From Halopiger djelfimassiliensis (GTDB taxonomy: Archaea > Halobacteriota > Halobacteria > Halobacteriales > Natrialbaceae): DNA of 64,000 nt. Of the stretch, positions 34,341 through 42,364 are shown piece by piece. Every line of letters begins with the position of its first letter. The first letter of the stretch is position 1. The stretch is from the NCBI RefSeq assembly GCF_000455365.1, contig NZ_HG315685.1:237514-301513 (forward strand), read 5' to 3'. Below the pieces are notes generated by a model, which did not search any database, had not been told where the DNA came from, and saw only the letters and a program-made list of their open reading frames with translations. Made by a program: the position numbers and the translations under genes.

Positions 34341-35353
34341 AGCAGGGCCTCCAGCAGCGGGTCGGTGTCGTAGCGGATGACGTCCGTCGCAGGGGCTCCG
34401 AGCGCGTCGCCGTACTCGTCGACCGCCCGTTCGGCCGCGTCGGCCTCGAGACCGGCGGTGTTGAGCGCGCCGGCGACGACGTCGGCTTCGGCGACCGGTT
34501 CGGCCAGCCGTTCGTAGAGATCGACGTAGGCGGGGATCGACGGCAGCGAGAAGGACTCGTAGCCGTGGATCGCGTCCCGGCCGGCGACGTGACAGAGCAC
34601 GAGCTTGTCGGGCATCGCGCCGTGGAGGATTCCGCACGTGACCGCCGAGTACGCGGGGTGGACGATACTGCCCTGTCCCTCGACGAAGAGGTAGTCGTGT
34701 TCGTCGCCCTTCTCGAGGATCATCTCCTCGACCGCGCCGGCGGTGAAATCCGAGACGACCCGGTCGATCGGGTTCCCCCAGCCCTCGATCATGATCCCGG
34801 TCTGGCCGGTCGGGATTACGGCCGCGTCGTAGCCCGCTTCACGGGCGTCGCGGGCGAGTTCCATCGAGACGGTCATCTTGCCGACCGAGCAGTCGGTGCC
34901 GACGGTCAGGATCACGTCGGCGTCGACCTCGGCGGCGACCCCCTCGCTGACCGTCAGATCCGCGGGCGGTTTCCGGACGTCCCACAGTTCACAGTCGTTT
35001 TCCGCGGCGAGTCGGGCGAACTCGTCGTCGTCCTCGAGGAAGTAATGGAGGCCGGCGATGACGTCACAGCCGTACTCGAGGGCCGTCCGGACGTCCTCGC
35101 GCCAGCTCTCCTCGAAGCCGCCGCCGATGGGCGCGACGCCGATCAGCAGGGCGTCGACCGACCCCGGCTCGAGGTCGGCCATCCCCTCGACGATCGGGGC
35201 GTCCTGTACGTCGGGAACGAAGTCGGTGACGCGGTTGCCGGCCGTCTCGCGGTCGAGGACGGCGGTGGCCTCGTAGTCGGCGTACCGGAGCACGCCCAGT
35301 GCCGTCTTGGCCCGGTCCGGGAACTTCTCGTGTGCCAGAATTGCGACGCGCAT
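34337..35353 (-). CDS. dgcN: D-glutamate N-acetyltransferase (DgcN; DUF1611)
   Basis: 338 residues. N-terminal Rossmann-like half (MRVAILAHEKF, LLIGVAPIGGGF, IAGLHYFLEDDDEFARLA) and C-terminal P-loop half with a Walker-A-like LTVGTDCSVGKMTVSMELAR, ATP-type strand IPTGQTGIMIEGWG and YLFVEGQGSIVHPAYS. This is DUF1611. DgcN acetylates D-Glu for DgcA, the next gene, by the known pathway; the stop TGA overlaps DgcA's ATG, implying translational coupling. DgcN acetyl-CoA use is from the literature; the P-loop role here is unproved. Confidence 0.8.
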   Translation of the reverse strand: MRVAILAHEKFPDRAKTALGVLRYADYEATAVLDRETAGNRVTDFVPDVQDAPIVEGMADLEPGSVDALLIGVAPIGGGFEESWREDVRTALEYGCDVIAGLHYFLEDDDEFARLAAENDCELWDVRKPPADLTVSEGVAAEVDADVILTVGTDCSVGKMTVSMELARDAREAGYDAAVIPTGQTGIMIEGWGNPIDRVVSDFTAGAVEEMILEKGDEHDYLFVEGQGSIVHPAYSAVTCGILHGAMPDKLVLCHVAGRDAIHGYESFSLPSIPAYVDLYERLAEPVAEADVVAGALNTAGLEADAAERAVDEYGDALGAPATDVIRYDTDPLLEALL

Positions 35354-35405
35354 ACGACGACATGAACGAGGCCGTACTTAACGATAGATGTCGGCGAACG
35401 GAACC

Positions 35406-36344
35406 TCACAGCACTGTCAGGTCGGTCGTCCAGAACGAGCGATGGGCGTCTTCGATGGCCGATTTCGGATCGCCGGTCGCGTCGACGGCGGCGGTCGCGT
35501 CGGGTTCGAGGGTCGTCTCCGCCGCGAGCGCGTCGAGGACGCCCCGCTGGCCGACCAGAAAGAGCCGATCGGCGTCGGTTTCCGCGACGGTCTCGACGAG
35601 CGTCTCCCGGGCGCGCTCGAGGTGGTCGTCGATCTGGTCGTCGCGGATCCGCTCGAACCGCGACTGCGAGAAGCCGCCTTTCGAGTGGTTGCCTTTCACG
35701 TCGCTCTCGAACCCGCGGTAGTCGAGCCGGTCGCCGTCAGCGTAGCTCCCGACGGCAAACAGGTCGGCACGAACCAGTGCGAGCACGTATCGGCCGGTCG
35801 GCAGGAACCACTCGCGGTCGAGGACGAACCGATCGTCCCAGCCGGACTCGTGGTCGGGCCGGATCGGCGGCTCGAGCGCGACGGAGACGAGGCCGGCGTC
35901 GTCGACACAGCACAGGCAGGGGGCGGCGTCGTCGACGAGCGCGGTTCGGTCGCCGAGTACGTCGTCGAGATCGGTCTCGAGGTCCCCCTTGAGGTCGTCG
36001 ACGCCGTCGTCGACGACGGCCGTCAGCGCACCCTCCTCGGCCGTCCGGAACGACGTGAGCCGATCGACGACCTCCTCGAGGCGAGCACCGCGGATCGTCT
36101 CGTGCCGTCGACACTCGACGTCGGCGTCCCCGTCGTCGACGCGCTCGAGTTCGCCCTCGAGCTGCGCGATGCGGTCCTCGAGCCGGTTGATCCGCTCTTC
36201 GGCCTCCTGTCTGGCGGTCGTCGCCTCGGCCCGACGATCGGATTCGGCCTCGTATCGCGCCCGCAGGCGCTCGTTTTCGTCCTCGAGTTCGTCGATACGG
36301 TCTTTGAGCGACGCACGCCCGAGCAACTCGTCGACGTCGAACAT
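35406..36344 (-). CDS. Vms1/Ankzf1-family peptidyl-tRNA hydrolase (aRF1-like)
   Basis: 312 residues. A coiled-coil N-terminus (about 13-85, heptads in DRIDELEDENERL and EERINRLEDRIAQLEGEL) is followed by a VLRF1-type domain with YRGFESDVKGNHSKGGFSQS. The GGFSQ motif with its Gln is the release-factor-like catalytic loop; RFERIRDDQIDDHLERARETL and LFLVGQRGVLDAL follow. In eukaryotes Vms1 releases nascent chains from stalled 60S subunits in ribosome quality control. Archaeal homologues are presumed to do the same. Start ATG at 36344. Confidence 0.82.
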   Translation of the reverse strand: MFDVDELLGRASLKDRIDELEDENERLRARYEAESDRRAEATTARQEAEERINRLEDRIAQLEGELERVDDGDADVECRRHETIRGARLEEVVDRLTSFRTAEEGALTAVVDDGVDDLKGDLETDLDDVLGDRTALVDDAAPCLCCVDDAGLVSVALEPPIRPDHESGWDDRFVLDREWFLPTGRYVLALVRADLFAVGSYADGDRLDYRGFESDVKGNHSKGGFSQSRFERIRDDQIDDHLERARETLVETVAETDADRLFLVGQRGVLDALAAETTLEPDATAAVDATGDPKSAIEDAHRSFWTTDLTVL

Positions 36345-36373
36345 CCGGCCGAAAACGCGAAGCGAGAGTACTT

Positions 36374-36784
36374 CTAGGTTCCGGCGTTCGGATACTCGTC
36401 GCTCGGGTCGAACCCGGAGCCGGAATCCGTGTCGCCGCCCGCTGGGGACCCGCCGATGAACTCGAGTAACTGCCGGGCCCGTCCGCGCCGGGCGAGCCAC
36501 ACCTCCCGCAGCGACGGCGGGTTCCGTACCTCCGTATCGTCGAGCAGCCACGCCGGCAGCGCAAGCGTGTTCGCCGGGACGCTCTCGTCGCCGTGGACCG
36601 GGAAGTGTCGCGACTCGAGTTTCATCACCAGCGGCGCGTCGAGCCGTTCGACGCCGTCGCCGGTGGCGTACACTTCCTCGTTGATGCGTTCGTGTTGCCC
36701 GCTGTGCATGAGTGCCCGATCCGCGTCGGTCGGGGTCACGTAGAGGCGTCCGAGATAGTAGCTCCGCGAGAACACCTCGAACAT
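36374..36784 (-). CDS. DUF5802 family protein
   Basis: 136 residues. The conserved MFEVFSRSYYLGRLYVTPTD start, INEEVYATGDGVERLDAPLVMKL, HFPVHGD and LALPAWLLD match the haloarchaeal DUF5802 family (unknown function). A Gly/Asp/Pro-rich tail follows (about 110-136). Start ATG at 36784; the open frame goes on to 36814 but the family starts at MFEV. It precedes the Vms1-like gene by 29 bases on the same strand. Confidence 0.82.
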   Translation of the reverse strand: MFEVFSRSYYLGRLYVTPTDADRALMHSGQHERINEEVYATGDGVERLDAPLVMKLESRHFPVHGDESVPANTLALPAWLLDDTEVRNPPSLREVWLARRGRARQLLEFIGGSPAGGDTDSGSGFDPSDEYPNAGT

Positions 36785-37005
36785 GGTAACTATACACATG
36801 GTCCGGAGAGACATAACTATTTGCGAACAGACTTATACCGGATCGCTATCAGCGTAGTCACAGCCCGGGTTGCCACGTGTCGGTCGTCGATCGAACGGAC
36901 GTGTCGCGAACTTCGTCCAACGAGGGGCAGTATGGGCCGCTTAAACGCTCCAAGCGGTTCTCGTGGTTCGAGAGGGACGATTGAACGATCCGAACGAAGG
37001 TTCGA

Positions 37006-37012
37006 CTTTTTA
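37006..37012 (+). promoter_or_regulatory. TATA-like box of the repeat-rich secreted protein
   Basis: CTTTTTA is centred 31 bases before the ATG at 37040. The region 36785-37039 otherwise holds no gene. Confidence 0.5.
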
Positions 37013-37039
37013 GGAGGTTCCGTTCTGTACTCGAATACG

Positions 37040-37999
37040 ATGAGGACCATCCGGTCGATCGCCCTCCTTGTGCTGGTCGCCGTCGTCGGGCTCACCGTCG
37101 CTCCCGTCGCGAGCGCCGCGTTCGGGAACGTCATCGCCGACGACGGTTCGGACGCCGAGGTGGAGACCAACACGACGGCTTCGAACACGACCGAGACGAC
37201 CGTTTCGACGTTCATGCAGGCAAGCGCCGCTGACGCGGAAACGAGCGTCGAAACCGGGCTGTTCGAAGCGGAGTACGAGCAAGCTGACGACGCGACTCGC
37301 GCGGCTATCGTCGCCGATCGAACCGACGACCTCGAGACCACACTCGAGTCGCTCGAGGCCGAACGCGACGAGCTTCGGGAGCGGAAGGGGACGCTCCCGG
37401 AGGCACAATATCAGGCGCGGATGACCCGGCTGGCAGTCGAGATTCCGGCGCTGGAACGGTCGGCCGAGCGGACCAAACCGCGTGCCAACGAGACCGGCGT
37501 CGACGAACGCCGGCTCGACACGTTGCAAGAACGCGCATCGGAACTCGCCGGTCCCGACGTCACCGCGTTCGCCCCGGGTCACGCGGACGACGATCGGCAT
37601 CCCGGCGGCGGACCGCCGGACGACCGCGGACCGGACGGAACGCCGCCGGGCCAGCAGTCGACAAACGGGGCGTCCGAGGAGCGACCGCCGGGCAACGATC
37701 GGGACTCCGGCCCCTCGACTGGAGCCGGCGAGAACGCGGGCAAGGCCGGCGATGCACCCGGCAAGTCGGAATCCGAAGCGGCCGGTGAATCGAACTCGAG
37801 GGCTGAGACGGACCAGTCGTCACCCGGCAAGAACGCAGGCTCCAGCGACTCGAACGGCAACGCCGACTCGTCGGGCAACGGCGGGGGCGGCTCGAACGGC
37901 AACGCCGGCTCGTCTGACAATGGCGGGGGCGGCTCGAACGGCAACGCCGGCTCGTCGGGCAACGGCAACGCCGGCTCGTCGGCCGTCGGAGCCAGGTAA
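37040..37999 (+). CDS. secreted protein with coiled coil and Gly/Asn/Ser repeat tail
   Basis: 319 residues. Signal peptide (about 5-27, ending VASAA), Thr-rich segment, a coiled coil (about 85-170: DDLETTLESLEAERDELRER, then RLAVEIPALERSAERTK), and a disordered tail (about 195-319) rich in Gly, Asn, Ser, Pro and Asp. The tail contains a tandem DNA repeat of 42 bases (37868-37909, 37910-37951 and a partial copy to 37975) encoding SSxNGGGGSNGNAG. Function unknown. It probably acts outside the cell or on the S-layer side; no anchor is seen. Confidence 0.75.
   Translation: MRTIRSIALLVLVAVVGLTVAPVASAAFGNVIADDGSDAEVETNTTASNTTETTVSTFMQASAADAETSVETGLFEAEYEQADDATRAAIVADRTDDLETTLESLEAERDELRERKGTLPEAQYQARMTRLAVEIPALERSAERTKPRANETGVDERRLDTLQERASELAGPDVTAFAPGHADDDRHPGGGPPDDRGPDGTPPGQQSTNGASEERPPGNDRDSGPSTGAGENAGKAGDAPGKSESEAAGESNSRAETDQSSPGKNAGSSDSNGNADSSGNGGGGSNGNAGSSDNGGGGSNGNAGSSGNGNAGSSAVGAR
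37868..37975 (+). repeat. 42-base tandem repeat inside a coding region
   Basis: Two full 42-base units (37868-37909 and 37910-37951) differ at only a few bases; a shorter third unit ends at 37975. They encode a Gly/Asn/Ser-rich spacer in the secreted protein tail. Slippage could change length in frame. Confidence 0.8.
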
Positions 38000-38107
38000 T
38001 CCGTCGGCACACGCGCTCGAGCGGGACGGAACCGTTCGCAGTCGGGCCGTGGCATGCTCTCTGGCGAGAAGACACGCTTTTCAGCGCCGACACCATACCT
38101 GCCTACG

Positions 38108-38767
38108 ATGGACTCCGCCGCGTTGTTGGATCTGCTGGGCAATGAAAACCGGAGACGGATCCTCCAACTACTCGCCCGCAAACCCTGTTACGTTACCGAA
38201 ATCTCGGAGTATCTCGGCGTGAGTCCCAAGGCGGTCATCGAGCACCTTCGAAAGCTCGAAGAGGCGGGGCTGATCGAGAGTCGGGTCGACGACCAGCGAC
38301 GGAAGTACTTCCACATCGCCCGAAACGTTCGGCTCGAAGTGAACGTCTCGCCGTACGGGTTCGCGAGCAAGAGCGCCTATCCCGAAAACAGCAGTTTCGA
38401 CGTGACGACCTGTCGGCACCTTTCGCTCGACGTCTCTTGGGAGGGCACGGACGAACTCGACGACCTGCTGCGAGCGCTCGAGGACCTCGAACAGCTCGAA
38501 AACGAGCTCTCGCTGGCCCAGCGATGGGTTCAGGGGCGGCTCTGTGACGTGCTCGATCAGATCTCCGAAACCGTCGGTGCCGGCCCCGAGAGTCGCATCT
38601 ACGCCGATCTGCTGGCGAGTATTCGCTCCGACCCCAAGTCGGTCGGCAAGCTCAGCGCGGATATCGACGTCCCCCGGGAGATCGTCGCCGAACTGCTGGA
38701 GGCGATGGCCGACGAGGGGATCGTCCAGCGAACCGAACGGGGCTGGGAACTGACGACGAACGCGTAA
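38108..38767 (+). CDS. ArsR-type winged-helix transcriptional regulator
   Basis: 219 residues. N-terminal winged helix: LLDLLGNENRRRILQLLARK, YVTEISEYLGVSPKAVIEHL (recognition helix) and KLEEAGLIESRVDDQRRKYFH. The C-terminal part has a dimerisation coil (ELDDLLRALEDLEQLENELSL) and a second winged-helix-like segment (SVGKLSADIDVPREIVAELL). This two-part layout is frequent in haloarchaeal ArsR/PadR-like regulators. ATG at 38108 (MDSAALL). No ligand can be named. It converges with the DUF456 gene, 9 bases between stops. Confidence 0.88.
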   Translation: MDSAALLDLLGNENRRRILQLLARKPCYVTEISEYLGVSPKAVIEHLRKLEEAGLIESRVDDQRRKYFHIARNVRLEVNVSPYGFASKSAYPENSSFDVTTCRHLSLDVSWEGTDELDDLLRALEDLEQLENELSLAQRWVQGRLCDVLDQISETVGAGPESRIYADLLASIRSDPKSVGKLSADIDVPREIVAELLEAMADEGIVQRTERGWELTTNA

Positions 38768-38776
38768 CCGCCGGCG

Positions 38777-39373
38777 TCACTCGACGTCGCGGGACAGCCC
38801 GTCGCGCAGGTCCCGTCCGAAGTAGTAGCCGCCGACCGACGAAACCAGACCGACGGCCGCCCCGACGGCGAGGACGGCCGACCCGGAGCCGGCCACCGCG
38901 ATGACCGCATGATCGAATACTGCAGCCGCCGCGCCGACGGACGCTCCGGCGGCAGTCATCTCGAGGTACCGCCGTCTGGATGCGATCAGCCCCGCGAGGA
39001 AGGCAACGAGGAACGTTCCCACCGCTCGACCGCCGATCGGGACGACGGTATCGCCGGCGATCAGTCCGAGGCCGACGACGAGGACGAGCGCGAGAAACGC
39101 CTTCGGCGAGAAGTATCGCTCCAGCGAGAGCCGGTCGGCGAGTCCGGAGTGTCGCAACGACCCGGACTCGCCCGCAGCCCCGTCGACGGAGTCGGCAGCC
39201 GGGCTGGTTCCGTCCCGCTCGTGGGGACGCGGCCCGGTCAGTGGCTCCCCGCCGCTCTCGCCGACCCCGCTTCCGGAGTCCGAAAGGAGCCGATCCGTCT
39301 CCTCGAGGAGTTCGTCGGTCGAGGCGGGTTCGGCATCCCGGCTCTCGGTCACCTCGTCCGAGGGGTCGCCCAT
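38777..39373 (-). CDS. DUF456-type membrane protein
   Basis: 198 residues. A disordered acidic N-terminus (about 1-85; MGDPSDEVTESRDAEP, EELLEETDRLL-like) is followed by four hydrophobic helices from about 97: FLALVLVVGLGLIAGDTVV, VGTFLVAFLAGLIASRRR, ASVGAAAAVFDHAVIAV and VLAVGAAVGLVSSVGG, with a C-terminal YYFGRDLRDGL. Haloarchaeal proteins of this shape are labelled DUF456. Function unknown. Start ATG at 39373 after an open frame to 39400. Confidence 0.75.
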   Translation of the reverse strand: MGDPSDEVTESRDAEPASTDELLEETDRLLSDSGSGVGESGGEPLTGPRPHERDGTSPAADSVDGAAGESGSLRHSGLADRLSLERYFSPKAFLALVLVVGLGLIAGDTVVPIGGRAVGTFLVAFLAGLIASRRRYLEMTAAGASVGAAAAVFDHAVIAVAGSGSAVLAVGAAVGLVSSVGGYYFGRDLRDGLSRDVE

Positions 39374-39570
39374 GCGTTCGACTACGCCGGCTGTCGCCAT
39401 GGACCTTTCGATTCAACTACACGAACCCTCCTCGAACGTTACAGATCGCAGGGCTGACCGCTCGGTTCGCTTGCCGCCGGTCCGGTCTTCGACTGTCAGT
39501 TCGAGTTCGGCGGCGTCCGTCGCCCGAAACGTGACCACGTTTTTTCACGGTCGGGATGGGAGGAACGCGA

Positions 39571-39768
39571 GTGAACGTCGATCTCGTCGCCGTCGGCATC
39601 CTCGCCGTCGCGATCGGCATCGGGTTTCTCGCTGCCGCGCGCCACTTCTACCCCCGGCTCGGGCTTTCGGAGGACTCGCTCGCGTCGATCCGCCTGTTGA
39701 CGGCGTTGCTCGTCGGCGTGCTCGTTTTGACCGGGCTGGGACTCGTCGCCGTCGGCGTCCTCACGTAG
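39571..39768 (+). CDS. small two-TM membrane protein
   Basis: 65 residues, two hydrophobic helices: DLVAVGILAVAIGIGFLAAA and LLTALLVGVLVLTGLGLVAV, joined by RHFYPRLGLSEDSLASI. It could start with a GTG at 39571, which has GGAGG 9 bases upstream and a T-rich box at 39539-39545, or an ATG at 39556. Too short for a family call; gene reality rests on the clean two-helix pattern and position before gatD. Confidence 0.6.
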   Translation: MNVDLVAVGILAVAIGIGFLAAARHFYPRLGLSEDSLASIRLLTALLVGVLVLTGLGLVAVGVLT

Positions 39769-39823
39769 CCCCGACCGCGGGGGAAAGCGTGCCTTCAAGT
39801 CCGATGGCGCGCAACGCTGTCGT

Positions 39824-41071
39824 ATGAATCCAGGCGATCGCGTTCGCGTCGACCGCGCGGATCGCACGTACGAAGGCGTGTTGCTTCCCTCCAGCACGGA
39901 CGACCACCTCGTAGTGAAACTCGAGGGCGGGTACAACGTCGGCGTCGACCGCGCCGAGGCCGACGTCTCGGTTCTCGCGGAGGACGTTTACGAGATCGAC
40001 GGCACCGGCGGCGACGAGGGGACGAGTTCCGAGGTCGAGTTCGACGACGATCTCCCGACGATCTCGCTGATCTCGACCGGCGGCACGATCGCTTCGACCG
40101 TCGACTACCGTACCGGTGCCGTCACGGCCCAGTTCGACGCCGAGGACGTCCTTCGGGCGGTCCCCGACCTCGCGGGCCGGGCGAACTACCGCGGGCGGGT
40201 CGTCGCGAACATCCTCTCGGAGAACATGGAGCCGCCGATCTGGCAGTCCCTCGCCGAAGCGGTCGCCGAGGAGATCGAGGCCGGGGCCGACGGCGTCGTC
40301 GTCATGCACGGGACCGACACGATGCAGTACTCCGCGTCGGCGCTCTCGTTTATGCTCGAGACGCCGGTTCCGATCGTCTTTACGGGTTCACAGCGGTCGG
40401 CCGACCGCCCGTCCTCGGACAACGTGATGAACGCCGTCTGTGCCGTCGAGGCCGCAAAGAGCGACTGTGCCGAGGTGCTCGTCTGTATGCACGCCTCCGA
40501 GAGCGACGACGGCTGTGCGCTCCACCGCGGCACGCGCGTCCGGAAGAACCACACTTCGCGTCGTGATGCCTTCGAAACCATCGGCGCGAAACCCCTCGGA
40601 ACCGTCGACTACGGGACGACCGCGGTCGAGTTCCGCCGCGAGTATCAGTCCCGCGGTGCGGTCGATCTCGCCGTCGAGCCCGCCCTCGAGACCGACGTCG
40701 AACTGCTGAAGTTCACGCCCGGCATGGACCCCGCGTTCCTCGACGTCGTCGAGGGTGCCGAAGGACTCGTCATCGAGGGCACCGGACTCGGACACGTTCA
40801 CACCGACCTCGTGCCGCGCCTCGAGGAGTTGATCGCGGACGGAACGACGGTCGTCATGACCAGCCAGTGTCTCGAGGGCCGGGTCTGTGACCGGGTCTAC
40901 GACACCGGTCGCGACCTGCTCGAGGCCGGCGTCCTCGAGGCCGGCGATACCCTGCCCGGGACGGCGAAAGTCAAGCTGATGTGGGCGCTTGCAAACGCCG
41001 AAGACGTCCCGGCGGCGATGGAGACATCGCTTGTCGGCGAGATTCAGGACCGATCGGTTCCCTGGACGTAA
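39824..41071 (+). CDS. gatD: glutamyl-tRNA(Gln) amidotransferase subunit D
   Basis: 415 residues. GatD releases ammonia from Gln/Asn for the GatDE tRNA-dependent amidotransferase, which makes Gln-tRNA(Gln) in archaea lacking GlnRS. N-terminal beta domain (about 1-70) precedes the asparaginase-type core: ISLISTGGTIASTVDYRTGA with the first catalytic Thr, HGTDTMQYSASALSF with the Thr-Asp pair, and KNHTSRRDAFETI. The GatE partner is not in the window, as is usual for haloarchaea. The following GNAT gene starts 26 bases downstream on the same strand. Confidence 0.95.
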   Translation: MNPGDRVRVDRADRTYEGVLLPSSTDDHLVVKLEGGYNVGVDRAEADVSVLAEDVYEIDGTGGDEGTSSEVEFDDDLPTISLISTGGTIASTVDYRTGAVTAQFDAEDVLRAVPDLAGRANYRGRVVANILSENMEPPIWQSLAEAVAEEIEAGADGVVVMHGTDTMQYSASALSFMLETPVPIVFTGSQRSADRPSSDNVMNAVCAVEAAKSDCAEVLVCMHASESDDGCALHRGTRVRKNHTSRRDAFETIGAKPLGTVDYGTTAVEFRREYQSRGAVDLAVEPALETDVELLKFTPGMDPAFLDVVEGAEGLVIEGTGLGHVHTDLVPRLEELIADGTTVVMTSQCLEGRVCDRVYDTGRDLLEAGVLEAGDTLPGTAKVKLMWALANAEDVPAAMETSLVGEIQDRSVPWT

Positions 41072-41097
41072 CACGAGTACGACGATCTCGATCCGCT

Positions 41098-42030
41098 ATG
41101 AACATTCGCAGAGCGACCCACGACGATCGCGAAGCTGTCATCGAATTTACCAGCGAGATCTGGACGGACCGCGGGGGTGATTACATTCCGGAGATCTACG
41201 ACGAATGGATCGAAGACGACACCGAGTACGGCAAGAAGACGTTTCTCGCCGAGATCGACGGGAACGCCGCCGGAATCGTCCAAGCGGTGATGCTCACGCC
41301 CGACGAGGCGTGGTTTCAGGGGATTCGTGTCGCCCCCGACTACCGTCGGCGAGGAGTCAGTCAGCGACTCATCGAGGCCTGCTTCGAGTGGGCCCGCGAC
41401 CGCGGTGCGACGACCGGTCGAGTGATGATCTTCTCGTGGAACACGGCGTCGCTCGGCTCCGCGCGAGCCGGCGGGTTCGAACCGGTGTCGGAGTTTCGGT
41501 TCGTCCACCCCGACCCCGATCACCGCGCCGAAATCCCGGCCTCGTGGACGGTCTCGAACGATCCGGCTGCGGCGTGGCGATACTGGACCCACTGTGACGC
41601 ACGCGAGCAGCTGTGCGGGCTTGGTCTCGCGCCGGAGGAGTCCTGGGCGATCCGGGAGCTCACCCGCGAGGATTTCCACGCGTTTGCCGACGAAACGGCG
41701 GTCTTCGCGGTCGAAGGGGACGATGGACTCGCGGGGGCTGCCTACCGGACTCGAACCGGCGAACGGTCGATCATCGAGGACGAGACGAACGACGACGAGG
41801 CGACGGAGGCCTACGCCGAGTACGGGCTCGCGGCCTGGGACGACGACACCGCGGCCCGGGCGCTGTTCGCCGCGATCGCTCGCGATGCGGCGTCCCTCGA
41901 GGTCGATCGCACCCGCGTTCTGGTCCCCGAGCGTGCGCGGTACGTGACCGATGCCGCGGCCGTTGGAGCCGAAATCGCGGACGAACCGGACTTCGTGCTC
42001 GCGGCGGATCTCACGCGATCGGTACCGTAA
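41098..42030 (+). CDS. GNAT N-acetyltransferase
   Basis: 310 residues. N-terminal GNAT core: IRRATHDDREAVIEFTSEIW, FLAEIDGNAAGIVQAVML, and the acetyl-CoA loop IRVAPDYRRRGVSQRLIEAC with WARDRGATTGRV. The C-terminal half (about 165-310) looks like a second, diverged GNAT-like half (VFAVEGDDGLAGAAYR). Substrate unknown. ATG at 41098 is 26 bases after gatD's stop. The stop is 18 bases from the convergent SAMP-like gene's stop. Confidence 0.85.
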   Translation: MNIRRATHDDREAVIEFTSEIWTDRGGDYIPEIYDEWIEDDTEYGKKTFLAEIDGNAAGIVQAVMLTPDEAWFQGIRVAPDYRRRGVSQRLIEACFEWARDRGATTGRVMIFSWNTASLGSARAGGFEPVSEFRFVHPDPDHRAEIPASWTVSNDPAAAWRYWTHCDAREQLCGLGLAPEESWAIRELTREDFHAFADETAVFAVEGDDGLAGAAYRTRTGERSIIEDETNDDEATEAYAEYGLAAWDDDTAARALFAAIARDAASLEVDRTRVLVPERARYVTDAAAVGAEIADEPDFVLAADLTRSVP

Positions 42031-42048
42031 CCCCGCGAGCTGTCCCGG

Positions 42049-42333
42049 TCAGCCGCCGCTGACCGGGGGAAACAGCGCCAGTTCGTCGTCCGCCTCGAGT
42101 TCCGTCTCGAGACCGTCTTCCTCGACGAGAACGTTCGTTCCGTTCCGAAGCACGTTGATCTGCGATCGGAGGTTGCCGTCGCTATCGAGTACCCGCCCCT
42201 CGATGTCGGGGTGCTCGTCGACGAGTTCCTCGAGCGCGTCCCCGACGGTATCGCCGGCCGAGGCCTCGACCGTGACGCGTTTGTCGCCCGCCCGTTCGGC
42301 GAGGTCGGCGAACAGTTTCCACTCCGTGGACAT
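42049..42333 (-). CDS. ubiquitin-like small archaeal modifier / MoaD-ThiS-like protein
   Basis: 94 residues, beta-grasp fold. It ends with the diglycine tail PPVSGG needed for adenylation and isopeptide or thiocarboxylate chemistry; the body has WKLFADLAERAG, VGDALEELVDEHPDIEGRV and a typical MoaD C-terminal LALFPPVSGG. Family members act both as protein modifiers (SAMP1 in Haloferax) and as sulfur carriers for molybdopterin. The E1 (UbaA) is not nearby. Start ATG at 42333. It follows the TrkA-C pair by 31 bases on the same strand. Confidence 0.9.
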   Translation of the reverse strand: MSTEWKLFADLAERAGDKRVTVEASAGDTVGDALEELVDEHPDIEGRVLDSDGNLRSQINVLRNGTNVLVEEDGLETELEADDELALFPPVSGG

Positions 42334-42364
42334 ATCCGTCGGTACCGGTGCCGACGGCAAGTAG

